A DNA stretch of 64,000 bases, taken from contig NZ_LK391969.1 of the NCBI RefSeq assembly GCF_000939975.1, positions 2,487,953-2,551,952 of the forward strand, in the 5' to 3' direction. Below, piece after piece: positions 40,945-49,563 of the stretch. The position numbers and the translations under genes were made by a program. Every line of letters starts with the position of its first letter. The first letter of the stretch is position 1. This DNA comes from Pseudomonas saudimassiliensis. Lineage in GTDB: Bacteria; Pseudomonadota; Gammaproteobacteria; Pseudomonadales; Pseudomonadaceae. The notes below the pieces were generated by a model. That model made no database searches, had not been told where the DNA came from, and saw only the letters and a program-made list of their open reading frames with translations.

Positions 40945-42594
40945 TCAAGTTATCTGCGGGCGCGCTCGCTCGATCAGCGCTTGCACATCCAGCCCGCGGG
41001 GCAGGGTGCCGTAGACGCGACCGGGCTGTTGCAGGCGGCTGGCGATAAAGGCGTCGGCTACGGTATTGTCGCCGGCTTCCAGCAGCAGCTTTGCCTGCAG
41101 TGCCACGGCCACATCTTCGGTCAGCTGGCGGGCGCGATACTGAATGTCATCCTTGTCGGCAAAGTGTTGCTGTAGCTGGCTGATATGCGCCCGCAGGCGC
41201 GGATCACCCGCGCCATCGCCCAGCTCGGCAAACAGCATCTCGACTATCCCCGGCTCCTTGGACAGCGCCCGCAGGACGTCCAGGCACTGCACGTTGCCGG
41301 AGCCTTCCCAGATCGAGTTTACCGGAGCTTCGCGATATAGCCGCGGCAGGATGCTGTCTTCCACGTAGCCGGCACCGCCGAGGCATTCCTGCGCTTCGTT
41401 GATCATCGCCGGGGCGCGTTTGCAAATCCAGTACTTGCCGATGGCGGTAACCAGTCGGGCAAAGCCGGCCTCGTGCGGATCATCGGCATGGTCCAGGGCG
41501 TGGGCCATGCGCATGGTCAGGGCCAGGGCGGCTTCGCTTTCCAGGGCGAGGTCGGCCAGCACGTTTTGCATCAGGGGCTGTTCGATCAGCGGGCGGCCGC
41601 CAACGTTGCGGTGGGCGCAGTGGTGACTGGCCTGGGCCAGGGCCTGGCGCATCAGCGAGCTGGAGCCGACCATGCAATCGAAGCGGGTCAGGGCGACCAT
41701 TTCAATGATGGTTGGCACGCCGCGACCTTCCTCGCCGATCATCCAGGCCAGGGCGCCGCGGAACTCGACTTCGCTCGAGGCGTTGGCCAGGTTGCCCAGT
41801 TTGTCCTTGAGTCGCTGAATATAGAACTGGTTGCGGTTGCCGTCGGGGCGATGGCGGGGCAGCAGGAAGCAGCTCAGTCCCTTGTCGGTCTGCGCCAGGG
41901 TGAGAAAGGCGTCGCACATGGGCGCCGAGCAGAACCATTTGTGGCCCAGCAGCTCGTAGGTCTGGCCGGGGCCGGGCTGGCCTATGGGCCAGGCCCGGGT
42001 GGTATTGGCCCGCACATCAGTGCCGCCCTGTTTCTCGGTCATGGCCATGCCGATGGTCAGGCCGGTCTTGTCTGCCATGGGTAGATTGCGTGGGTCGTAT
42101 TGGCGCGACAGGATCTTCGGCAACCACTGCTTAGCCAGGTCCGGCTGCAGGCGCAGTGCCGGCACGCAGGCGAAGGTCATGGTCATCGGGCAACTGGTGC
42201 CGGCTTCGGCCTGGTTGTGCAGGTACATGGTTGCCGCGCGGGCAACGTGGGCGCCGGGGCGCGGCGCCGTCCAGGGTGCGCTGGTGATGCCATGGGCGAT
42301 GCCGGCGCGCATCAGTTCATGATAGGCCGGGTGAAACTCCACCAGGTCGATCCGGTGGCCCTGGCGATCATGGCTATGGAAGACCGGCAGGTTGTCGTTG
42401 GCCTGGAAGCCAGCCTGCATCAGGGGGCCGCCGCCCAGCGCCCCGTAGGCGGCCAGTTCATCGTCTGCCCAGCCACCCTGGTAATGCCGCACCCAGTGTT
42501 GCAGCGCCAGGTCGCTGCGGTACAGGTTGATACCGTCCAGCGGCGGCACCTGGTTGGTGACTTCGTGGGTTTCCGCATACTGATGCAGGTTCAT
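40945..42594 (-). CDS. aidB: Acyl-CoA dehydrogenase family protein, AidB-like
   Basis: This 549-residue flavoprotein belongs to the AidB branch of the acyl-CoA dehydrogenases, which in E. coli is part of the adaptive response to alkylation and binds DNA. Conserved AidB blocks are MTEKQGGTDVRANTT, GHKWFCSAPMCDAFL, RLKDKLGNLANASSEVEF, LTRFDCMVGSS and NSIWEGSGNVQCLDVLR. The longer C-terminal part, relative to ordinary acyl-CoA dehydrogenases, is present. GGAG lies 9 bases before the ATG. No ada or alk genes are nearby, so the physiological role here is open. Confidence 0.9.
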   Translation of the reverse strand: MNLHQYAETHEVTNQVPPLDGINLYRSDLALQHWVRHYQGGWADDELAAYGALGGGPLMQAGFQANDNLPVFHSHDRQGHRIDLVEFHPAYHELMRAGIAHGITSAPWTAPRPGAHVARAATMYLHNQAEAGTSCPMTMTFACVPALRLQPDLAKQWLPKILSRQYDPRNLPMADKTGLTIGMAMTEKQGGTDVRANTTRAWPIGQPGPGQTYELLGHKWFCSAPMCDAFLTLAQTDKGLSCFLLPRHRPDGNRNQFYIQRLKDKLGNLANASSEVEFRGALAWMIGEEGRGVPTIIEMVALTRFDCMVGSSSLMRQALAQASHHCAHRNVGGRPLIEQPLMQNVLADLALESEAALALTMRMAHALDHADDPHEAGFARLVTAIGKYWICKRAPAMINEAQECLGGAGYVEDSILPRLYREAPVNSIWEGSGNVQCLDVLRALSKEPGIVEMLFAELGDGAGDPRLRAHISQLQQHFADKDDIQYRARQLTEDVAVALQAKLLLEAGDNTVADAFIASRLQQPGRVYGTLPRGLDVQALIERARPQIT

Positions 42595-42669
42595 GGCGCA
42601 ATACTCCGATGCTTGTTGTTATCGTCGGCGGAGATCGCTCATCCAGCAGCCCTGCGGTGGTGGTCGATC

Positions 42670-42870
42670 TCAGCCTTCCACACTACCAAGAATCACGGCC
42701 TTGATCACGAACCCCAGCACGCCGAGGCCAAGGGCGAAGAACAGCACCATGGTGCCGTAGCGGCCGGCCTTGGATTTCTTCGCCAGGTCCCAGACGATGA
42801 AGCCCATGAAGGCGACCAGGGCGAAAATACTCAGGGGCAGGGCGAGGGCTTCAAATTCTTCGTAGGACAC
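42670..42870 (-). CDS. DUF2788 small membrane protein
   Basis: This 66-residue protein has two predicted membrane segments (about residues 9-28 and 40-61) separated by the basic loop KKSKAGRYGT. The pattern FIVWDLAKKS and the ending GLGVLGFVIKAVI match DUF2788, common in Pseudomonas. The start is a GTG at 42870 with GGAG 8 bases upstream. The function is unknown. It lies between the Lrp regulator and aidB on the same strand. Confidence 0.82.
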   Translation of the reverse strand: MSYEEFEALALPLSIFALVAFMGFIVWDLAKKSKAGRYGTMVLFFALGLGVLGFVIKAVILGSVEG

Positions 42871-42898
42871 TATGGTCTCCTGTCAGGAAAAAGGGAGT

Positions 42899-43387
42899 CT
42901 ATTTTGTGACCAGATGGTTGAGCGGCAATTCCGTACTAGATACCACCTGGTTCAGGACAAAGCTGGAACGCACGCTGGACACGCCCTCGATGCGGGTCAG
43001 AGTGCCGAGCAGAAATTGCTGGTAATGATCCATATCCGGTACCACGACGCGCAGTTGATAATCGGCGTCCATGCCGGTGACCAGGCTGCAGTTCAACACT
43101 TCCGGGCATTTGCGGATAGTCTCCTCGAAGCCGGCGAAGCGGTCGGGCGTATGGCGGTCCATGCCGATCATCACGAAGGCGGTCAGGGTCAGGCCAAGTT
43201 TCTGCGGATCGAGAAGCGCTACCTGGCGGGTGATATAACCGGCTTCCTCCAGCTGTTTCACCCGTCGCGAGCAGGGCGAGGGTGACAGGCCGATGCGTTC
43301 GGCCAGTTCCTGGTTGCTGATGCGGGCGTCCTGCTGCAGGGCAGCCAGGATTTTCAGGTCATACCGGTCCAGATTGTTTTCATGCAT
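42899..43387 (-). CDS. Lrp/AsnC family transcriptional regulator
   Basis: This 162-residue regulator has an N-terminal winged helix-turn-helix (RISNQELAERIGLSPSPCSRRVKQLEEAGYI, read in segments) and a C-terminal RAM/ACT ligand-binding domain. The helix pattern QELAERIG...CSRRV is typical of Lrp. I favour the ATG at 43387, with AAAGGTGAG upstream; a GTG at 43399 would add four residues. Palindromes in its upstream region could be self-regulatory sites. The target and effector amino acid are unknown; neighbouring DUF2788 and aidB on the same strand may be cotranscribed. Confidence 0.9.
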   Translation of the reverse strand: MHENNLDRYDLKILAALQQDARISNQELAERIGLSPSPCSRRVKQLEEAGYITRQVALLDPQKLGLTLTAFVMIGMDRHTPDRFAGFEETIRKCPEVLNCSLVTGMDADYQLRVVVPDMDHYQQFLLGTLTRIEGVSSVRSSFVLNQVVSSTELPLNHLVTK

Positions 43388-43421
43388 GGTCTCGCTCACC
43401 TTTATTGCGTGGTTTTGTCAT

Positions 43422-43443
43422 ATATCGCGATATGGTTGCGCAA
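43422..43443. promoter_or_regulatory. Palindromes upstream of the Lrp-family gene
   Basis: Two adjacent palindromes, ATATCGCGATAT (43422-43433) and TTGCGCAA (43436-43443), lie 35-56 bases upstream of the Lrp-family ATG. A-T-rich dyads near an Lrp gene are often autoregulatory operators. The role is inference. Confidence 0.45.
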
Positions 43444-43660
43444 TACTGCATTGGGTGGGCAATAAAAGGCAAGAAATGGTGCGGCTGTGGCGTTACCATA
43501 ATCACAAGTTTCAAGCCCTGGCCGGCGAGTCCACACAGGCGCTCCACACGAGCAGCCCTGCGACGAACGATCCCATCGGATCGATTCGTCACCCGGCCAC
43601 CCCAGCCCACAAGGCACGGAGGACAGGCAGTATCCCATCCGGATACCTTACGGACCCCAG

Positions 43661-43691
43661 CGCCAACGGCCGACTCAGTCGGCCGTTGGCG
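43661..43691. terminator. Terminator hairpin at the end of fieF
   Basis: A 14-bp perfect stem (43661-43674 with 43678-43691) and a 3-base loop lie at the 3' end of fieF; the loop is exactly the fieF stop codon. It would terminate leftward transcription and shield the Lrp promoter region. Confidence 0.75.
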
Positions 43692-44598
43692 TTTGTGCAG
43701 CTGCAGTTTCGTGCACCGGATCCTTGTGCACCAGTACGTCGGCCTGGGGAAAGCGCCGGATGATGGCATGCCGGACCTGCTCACCCAGTTCATGGGCATC
43801 GGTCAGGGACAACTCACCCGGCAGTTCCAGATGCAGCTGCATGAACCATTGCTGACCCGATTCCCGGGTGCGCAGGTCATGCACGTCAATCACACCGGGT
43901 ACGGCACGGGCGAGTGCCAGGGCCTCCTTGCGCACTGCGTCGGGCAGTTCATGGTCCATCAGGATCTGCACCGCGTCGCGGCCGATCTGCAGGGCACTGA
44001 AGCCGATCAGCAGCGCAATGGCGATGCCGAACAGGGCATCAGCACCGGGCAGGCCGTAATAGGCCAGGATGAGTGCCACTATAATGCTGATGTTCATCAG
44101 CAGATCGGAGCGGTAGTGCAGGGCATCAGCGCGGATCGCCGTGGAGCCGGTATGCCGGATCACATGGCGCTGGAAGCCGAGCAGCCCCAGGGTAGCCAGG
44201 ATGGAGACCAGCATCACCGCCACCCCCACCCAGGCGGCCTCGACCGGCCGGGGATGGAGCAGGTGGTCGATGCCCTGCTGCAGCACCAGCAGCGCCGATG
44301 CGGCGATGAACACCGATTGGGCCAGGCCGGCCAGCGCCTCGGCCTTGCCGTGACCGAAGCGATGGCCCTTGTCGGCTGGGGTCAGGGCGTAGGCAATCGC
44401 GACCAGGTTGATCAACGAGGCCCCGGCGTCCATCAGCGAGTCGATTAGCGAGGCGAGCAGGCTCACCGAACCGGACATGTACCAGGCCGCCGCCTTGAGC
44501 ACGATCAGCGCCAGCGCTACCGAAATCGAGGCATAGGTGGCCAGCCGCAGCAGCCGGGCGTTGCGGGTGCCCAGCTGCCGGGCGTCAGCGCCGTCCAT
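43675..44598 (-). CDS. fieF: Cation diffusion facilitator FieF
   Basis: FieF is a proton-coupled CDF exporter of ferrous iron and zinc. Six membrane segments are expected, with the metal-site motif DSLMDAG in segment 2 and HYRSDLLMN (HxxxD) in segment 5. The blocks HRFGHGKAEALAGLAQS and the C-terminal cytoplasmic metal-sensing domain (about 215-295) are present. I use the ATG at 44598, which overlaps the stop of the upstream lipoprotein gene (TGATG); a TTG one codon earlier is possible. In P. aeruginosa the homologous pair lies next to parC; here it has moved. Confidence 0.92.
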   Translation of the reverse strand: MDGADARQLGTRNARLLRLATYASISVALALIVLKAAAWYMSGSVSLLASLIDSLMDAGASLINLVAIAYALTPADKGHRFGHGKAEALAGLAQSVFIAASALLVLQQGIDHLLHPRPVEAAWVGVAVMLVSILATLGLLGFQRHVIRHTGSTAIRADALHYRSDLLMNISIIVALILAYYGLPGADALFGIAIALLIGFSALQIGRDAVQILMDHELPDAVRKEALALARAVPGVIDVHDLRTRESGQQWFMQLHLELPGELSLTDAHELGEQVRHAIIRRFPQADVLVHKDPVHETAAAQTPTAD

Positions 44599-45008
44599 CA
44601 ACCCCGGGCCGGCAGACCGAGCATGGCCAGTTGGGTAGCATCAGGGCTGTTGAGCAGGCGCGCCTGCTGCATCGGGACCCGCAGACCCAGGTCCTGCTCG
44701 AGGATGGCTTCCAGCTTCAGCGGATCGATCTGCCCCTGGGCATCGACCGCCTGCTGCAGCCGCTCGGGCGCCAGGGTGTAGCGGTCATCCGGGAAGTAGA
44801 TAGCGCCGGTGGCGAAGTCCACGGCAAAGGCCATCAGGCCGGGGATGATATAGAACAACAGTCCCATGCCATTGAGAATCGCCACGCCGGGATCGATCTC
44901 GCCGCTGATCTGGCCACGACGTTCAGGGTAGAAAACCGTGCCGCACGCGGTCAGCTGGGTGATCAAGGTGGTGGACAGCATGATGCTGGCCAGAGCTTTC
45001 AAACGCAT
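44598..45008 (-). CDS. Small lipoprotein of unknown function
   Basis: This 136-residue protein begins with a lipoprotein signal ending LTAC-GTVFYPERRG, so Cys22 would be lipidated. A second hydrophobic stretch (ILNGMGLLFYIIPGLMAFAV) follows. Conserved features are the RRGQISGEIDPGVA segment and the FATGAIYFPDD block. GAGGAAT precedes the ATG at 45008. The stop overlaps the fieF start, which implies cotranslation with the metal exporter. The family is known from Pseudomonas but has no established role. Confidence 0.78.
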   Translation of the reverse strand: MRLKALASIMLSTTLITQLTACGTVFYPERRGQISGEIDPGVAILNGMGLLFYIIPGLMAFAVDFATGAIYFPDDRYTLAPERLQQAVDAQGQIDPLKLEAILEQDLGLRVPMQQARLLNSPDATQLAMLGLPARG

Positions 45009-45063
45009 GATATTCCTCGAAGATGGCAACTTAACCAGACGCGCTTACTATACGCCGCCGGGC

Positions 45064-45093
45064 TGACGGCTTGAAGCCGGGGGTGGCTATAAT
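45064..45093 (+). promoter_or_regulatory. Sigma70 promoter of hrpB
   Basis: A consensus -10 TATAAT (45088-45093) is preceded by TGACGG at 45064-45069 with 18-base spacing. The predicted transcription start is about 25 bases before the hrpB ATG. Confidence 0.6.
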
Positions 45094-45122
45094 GCCTCCC
45101 TTTGCGCCGGATACCCCTGAGT

Positions 45123-47663
45123 ATGACTGATCTGCCCGTACAAGCCGTGCTGACCGAACTGGATCAGCAGCTGGCCCGTTCGCCCGCCGTGGTGCTGCAG
45201 GCACCACCCGGTGCCGGCAAGACCACCCTGGTGCCGCTGGCGCTACTGCGCAGCGAATGGTTGGCCGGGCAGAAGATCATCCTGCTGGAACCGCGCCGGC
45301 TCGCGGCTCGGGCCGCCGCCGAACGGCTGGCCCAGATGCTGGGTGAGGCGGTGGGGCAGACGGTCGGCTATCGCATCCGCCTGGACAGCAAGGTCAGCGC
45401 CGCCACCCGCATCGAGGTGGTGACCGAGGGCATACTGCAGCGCCTGCTGCAGGCGGACCCGGAGTTGCCGGGTGTGGGACTGGTGATCTTCGATGAGTTC
45501 CATGAGCGCAGCCTGGACGCCGACCTCGGGTTGGCGCTGTGCCTGCAGACCCAGCAATACCTGCGCGATGATCCGCCGCTGCGGCTGCTGGTAATGTCGG
45601 CCACGCTGGATGCGGCTGCGGTCAGTCGGCTGCTGGATGATGCGCCGCTGGTCAGCAGTCTGGGCCGGCAGTACCCGGTGCAGATTCACCATGGGGCCCC
45701 GTTTTCCCCTGGCCAGCCGCTGGAGCCCCTGCTGGAACGTACCATCCTGGAAGCGCTGGCGACGGAAACCGGCAGCCTGCTGGTATTTCTGCCCGGGGCG
45801 GCGGAAATTCGCCGGCTGCAGCGCCGGCTGCAGGACGCCCTTGCGGATCATCCTGAAGTGGATATTACGCCGCTGTATGGCGACTTGGATTTCGCCGCCC
45901 AGCGCCAGGCGATCAGCCCGCCGGCGGCGGGGCGGCGCAAGATGGTGCTGGCCACGCCGATCGCCGAGACCAGCCTGACCATCGAGGGAGTGCGGGTGGT
46001 CATCGACTCCGGCTTGCGCCGCGAGCCAGCCTTTGACCCGGTCTCCGGCATGACCCGGCTGCATACCCGACGTATCTCCCGAGCCGCCGCCGAGCAACGG
46101 GCGGGCCGGGCCGGGCGCACCGAGCCGGGAGTTTGTTACCGCCTGTGGTCGGCGGGCCAGCACGATCAATTGGCGGCCCAGGGCCAGCCGGAAATTTTGC
46201 AGGCTGACCTGGCGCCATTGGCGTTGCAGTTGGCGCAATGGGGCGTGGATGATCCCACCGAGCTGCGCTGGCTGGACCGGCCGCCAGCGGCGGCGCTGCA
46301 GCAGGGCCGGGAGTTGCTCGAACAACTGGGGGCACTGGCGCGTACTGCCCGCGGCTGGCAATTGACCGACCATGGCAGCGCCATTGCCGCTCTACCCATG
46401 CACCCGCGCCTGGCCCACATGCTGTTGCGTGGTCAGCAGCTCGGGCTGGGTCGCCAGGCCTGCCGCTTGGCCGCGATTCTGGGTGAACGGGATCTCCTGC
46501 GCGGGGTGGATGATGCGGATATCGCTCGCCGACTGGCCCTGTTCGACCAGCCGGCGGGCGAACCAGCACTGGATCGCGGCGCGCTGCAGCGGGCGCGCCA
46601 GCTCGCCGGGCAGTGGCAGCGACTGATCGAACGACACGGCATCACGCAGCAGCTGCCGGAACCGGGCCACGAACGCTGGGCCGGCCTGCTGCTGGCGCTG
46701 GCCTACCCGGACCGCATTGCCCAGCGTCGGGGCGAGCAGGGCGCCGACTATCGGCTGGCCAATGGCCGCGCCGCCGCCTTCGCCCAGGTCGACAGCCTGC
46801 AGCAGCAACCCTGGCTGGTAGTCGCCAGCCTCGGTGGGCACGCTGACCAGCGCAACGCGCGCATCTTCCTGGCGGCGGCGCTGGATCCCGGCTGGTTGAC
46901 CCAATACCTGCCGGAGATGCTGCACCAGGAGCAGACCCTGGAATGGGACCCGCGCAGCGAAGCCCTGGTCGCCGAGCGCCAACAGCGTATCGGCACGCTG
47001 GTGCTGCGCCGCGAGCCGCTGGCCGATATCGATCCGGCCCAGCGCAGCCGCGCGCTCTGTAATGTGGTGCGCAAGCAGGGGCTCGCGCTGCTGCCCTGGA
47101 CGCCAGCGCTGCGGCAGTGGCAGGCGCGAGTATTGTTGCTCAGGCAGCTGCATATGGAGCAGGGCGCGGACAGCGCCTGGCCGGATGTGTCCGACCAGGC
47201 GCTGCTGGACAGTCTCGAAGACTGGCTGGCGCCCTGGCTGGACCGGGTCAGCCGCCTGGCCCATTTTGCCAACCTGGACCTGCCGGCCATTCTCACCGGG
47301 CTGTTGCCCTGGCCGCTCCCGCAGCAGCTGGATGAGCTGGCGCCGACCCATTGGACGGTGCCGACCGGGTCCCGCATCCGCATCGACTACAGCGAGCAGC
47401 CGCCGGTACTGGCGGTGCGTCTGCAGGAGCTGTTCGGTAGCCGTGATACCCCCCGCATCGCCCAGGGCCGGGTGGCATTGAAGTTGCACCTGTTGTCACC
47501 GGCCCGCCGGCCGGTGCAGGTGACCCAGGATCTGGCGGGGTTCTGGAGTGGCAGCTATGCGGAGGTCAAGAAGGACATGAAGGGCCGCTATCCCAAGCAC
47601 TACTGGCCAGACGATCCGCTCCAGGCCGAGCCGACTACCCGGGCCAAGCCGCGCAAGGGCTGA
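45123..47663 (+). CDS. hrpB: ATP-dependent helicase HrpB
   Basis: HrpB is a DEAH-type RNA helicase of the DExH/D superfamily. Motif I is APPGAGKTTLVPL (about residue 30), motif II is DEFHERSLDADLG (a DEFH box), motif III is SATLD, and motif VI is QRAGRAGRTEPG. The HA2 domain and a C-terminal HrpB-specific domain, ending GRYPKHYWPDDP, complete the 846 residues. In other bacteria its physiological role is poorly known. It is followed by rsmC after about 80 bases. Confidence 0.96.
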   Translation: MTDLPVQAVLTELDQQLARSPAVVLQAPPGAGKTTLVPLALLRSEWLAGQKIILLEPRRLAARAAAERLAQMLGEAVGQTVGYRIRLDSKVSAATRIEVVTEGILQRLLQADPELPGVGLVIFDEFHERSLDADLGLALCLQTQQYLRDDPPLRLLVMSATLDAAAVSRLLDDAPLVSSLGRQYPVQIHHGAPFSPGQPLEPLLERTILEALATETGSLLVFLPGAAEIRRLQRRLQDALADHPEVDITPLYGDLDFAAQRQAISPPAAGRRKMVLATPIAETSLTIEGVRVVIDSGLRREPAFDPVSGMTRLHTRRISRAAAEQRAGRAGRTEPGVCYRLWSAGQHDQLAAQGQPEILQADLAPLALQLAQWGVDDPTELRWLDRPPAAALQQGRELLEQLGALARTARGWQLTDHGSAIAALPMHPRLAHMLLRGQQLGLGRQACRLAAILGERDLLRGVDDADIARRLALFDQPAGEPALDRGALQRARQLAGQWQRLIERHGITQQLPEPGHERWAGLLLALAYPDRIAQRRGEQGADYRLANGRAAAFAQVDSLQQQPWLVVASLGGHADQRNARIFLAAALDPGWLTQYLPEMLHQEQTLEWDPRSEALVAERQQRIGTLVLRREPLADIDPAQRSRALCNVVRKQGLALLPWTPALRQWQARVLLLRQLHMEQGADSAWPDVSDQALLDSLEDWLAPWLDRVSRLAHFANLDLPAILTGLLPWPLPQQLDELAPTHWTVPTGSRIRIDYSEQPPVLAVRLQELFGSRDTPRIAQGRVALKLHLLSPARRPVQVTQDLAGFWSGSYAEVKKDMKGRYPKHYWPDDPLQAEPTTRAKPRKG

Positions 47664-47742
47664 AACCAGCAAGCCGATCGCCTTTAAGCCAGTGCCTCGC
47701 GCGCGTACAATGCCCGGCCCGGTTCACCTACGGAGCACAGCC

Positions 47743-48762
47743 ATGGACAACACCAGTCAGATACTCGAACGCAGCGCCGAGCTGTTTGCCGGCCAGCGCC
47801 TGCTGCTGGTCAATCCTCCGGTGGATGGCCTGACCCGGCAGCTCCCGGCCGACTGGCATGTCTGGACCTGGGATTACTTCGTGCAGCAAGGCCTGAGCGG
47901 CAGCCTGGACGAGGAGCATCTGCGCTTCTCCCATCTGTGCCCGGCCGTGACCGAGCTGGATGCCGCGATCCTGATGATGCCCAAGGCCATCGAACGGGCC
48001 GAGTTTGCCCTGGCCCAGATAGTCCCGCTGCTGCGGGCCGGCTGTCCGCTATATCTGGTCGGCGAGAAGAAGGGCGGGATCAGCCGGGCGGAGAAACTGC
48101 TCGCCGCCCATGGCACCGCGATCGAGAAGCTTGACTCCGCTCGCCATTGCCAGCTGTGGCGCTGCGTGGTCCAGGAGGGGGCCAAGCCGTTCCAGCTGGC
48201 GGATTGGCAGCGCTCCGTGCAATTGGCCTTTCCGGACCAGACGGTAGAGCTGGTCAGCCTGCCGGGTGTGTTCAGCCATGGGCGGCTGGACGAGGGCAGC
48301 CAGTTGCTGCTGGAAGAACTGGCACCGCTGCCAGCGGGCCGGGTGCTGGATTTCGGTTGCGGGGCCGGTGTGCTGGCCACAGTGCTGGCCCGGCGCAACC
48401 CCGACAGCCGCTTCGACCTGGTGGACGTTGATGCCCTGGCGCTGTACTGCGCCGAGCAGACCCTGCGGGCCAATGGGGTAGAAGGGCAGGTCTATCCATC
48501 CGATGGCTTGAGTGATGTGCATGGCCGCTTTGCCGGGGTGGTGAGCAATCCGCCGTTCCATACCGGCATCCGCCACGACACCAGCATTGCCGAGGAATTT
48601 TTCAACAAGGTGACGCGCAATCTACTGCCCGGCGGCGAATTGCGCATCGTCGCCAACGGATTTCTCAAGTACCCACCGCTTATCGAAGATCACATCGGAC
48701 CCTGCACGGTCCTGCGCGAGACCAGCCGGTTCAAGGTGTACTCGGCCGTTGCGCCGGGTTGA
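47743..48762 (+). CDS. rsmC: 16S rRNA (guanine1207-N2)-methyltransferase RsmC
   Basis: RsmC methylates G1207 of 16S rRNA. The protein has two methyltransferase-like halves. The C-terminal one is active, with the SAM loop DFGCGAGVLATVLA and the catalytic NPPF in VVSNPPFHTG. The N-terminal half lacks these motifs. The length is 339 residues. CGGAG lies about 8 bases before the ATG at 47743, which is preferred over an upstream ATG at 47692. Confidence 0.95.
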   Translation: MDNTSQILERSAELFAGQRLLLVNPPVDGLTRQLPADWHVWTWDYFVQQGLSGSLDEEHLRFSHLCPAVTELDAAILMMPKAIERAEFALAQIVPLLRAGCPLYLVGEKKGGISRAEKLLAAHGTAIEKLDSARHCQLWRCVVQEGAKPFQLADWQRSVQLAFPDQTVELVSLPGVFSHGRLDEGSQLLLEELAPLPAGRVLDFGCGAGVLATVLARRNPDSRFDLVDVDALALYCAEQTLRANGVEGQVYPSDGLSDVHGRFAGVVSNPPFHTGIRHDTSIAEEFFNKVTRNLLPGGELRIVANGFLKYPPLIEDHIGPCTVLRETSRFKVYSAVAPG

Positions 48763-48797
48763 TTCGACCGGCGGGCCTTGCTACAGTGGCCGCCGTC

Positions 48798-48922
48798 TTA
48801 GGGGAGTAGTCTCTCCGGAAGCCAGCCTTCCACGGCAAACGTCAACACGATCGGCCCGCAGGCCGTGGCGTTTGCGGCCCTGCCGTCACCCCAGGTGACC
48901 CGGGTCTGACGAGACCTTTGAC
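48798..48922 (+). ncRNA. Manganese riboswitch (yybP-ykoY)
   Basis: The leader contains the two conserved halves of the yybP-ykoY element: GGGGAGTAG at 48801-48809 and GACGAGACCTTTG at 48908-48920. Between them are paired segments, including GCAAACGTC with GGCGTTTGC. These elements bind Mn(II) and usually switch on Mn exporters, which fits the gene immediately downstream. A further hairpin between 48926 and 48953 (GTGCACC with GGGTGCGC) may be the expression platform. Confidence 0.93.
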
Positions 48923-48966
48923 ATAGGTGCACCAGCCGAGGGCGGGGGTGCGCATATGTCATTGGA

Positions 48967-49563
48967 ATGCTCGACCCGCCCTCTTTCGGAATATCCTTGG
49001 AAGCCTTTTTCGTTTCAACCGGAGTGGTGACGCTGGCGGAGATCGGCGACAAGACCCAGTTGCTGGCGTTGCTGCTGGCGGCGCGTTTTCGTCGACCCTG
49101 GCCGATCATCTGGGGCATCCTGTTTGCCACCATTGCCAACCATGCGTTGGCCGGTGCGGTAGGTCAGCTGATCGCAGGCCTGCTGAGCGATACCTGGCTC
49201 TACATCCTGCTCGCCATCAGCTTCCTGGCCGTGGCCGCCTGGACCCTGGTGCCGGACAAGCTCGATGAAGACGATACTCCACCGATCAGCCGCTACGGCG
49301 CTTTCATGGCGGCATTGGTCGCCTTCTTTCTCGCCGAGATGGGTGACAAGACCCAGGTGGCGACCGTGGTCCTGGCCGCACAATTCGATGCCTATCTGTG
49401 GGTGGTGCTGGGTACTACGCTGGGCATGATGCTGGCGAACGTGCCCGTGGTATTTCTGGGCCACGCCGTGGCCGGAAAATTACCGCTGGGCCTGATCCGC
49501 GGTATTACCGCCGTTATCTTCTTGCTGCTTGGTGTCTATGCCGGCTGGTTAGCCTGGAGCTAG
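48967..49563 (+). CDS. TMEM165/GDT1 (UPF0016) family manganese exporter
   Basis: This 198-residue membrane protein carries the two family signatures, EIGDKTQLL near residue 25 and EMGDKTQVA near residue 123, each within a pair of hydrophobic helices (E-x-G-D-K-[T/S] motif). The inverted repeat of three helices each is typical of the family. Bacterial members such as V. cholerae MneA export Mn(II). The Mn riboswitch directly upstream strongly supports that role here. The ATG at 48967 has only a weak ribosome site, which may be under riboswitch control. The TOBE-domain gene follows with no gap. Confidence 0.92.
   Translation: MLDPPSFGISLEAFFVSTGVVTLAEIGDKTQLLALLLAARFRRPWPIIWGILFATIANHALAGAVGQLIAGLLSDTWLYILLAISFLAVAAWTLVPDKLDEDDTPPISRYGAFMAALVAFFLAEMGDKTQVATVVLAAQFDAYLWVVLGTTLGMMLANVPVVFLGHAVAGKLPLGLIRGITAVIFLLLGVYAGWLAWS

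Noticed and set aside
46392-47489. Minus-strand frame inside hrpB
   Set aside because: Shadow of hrpB, whose helicase motifs are intact on the plus strand.
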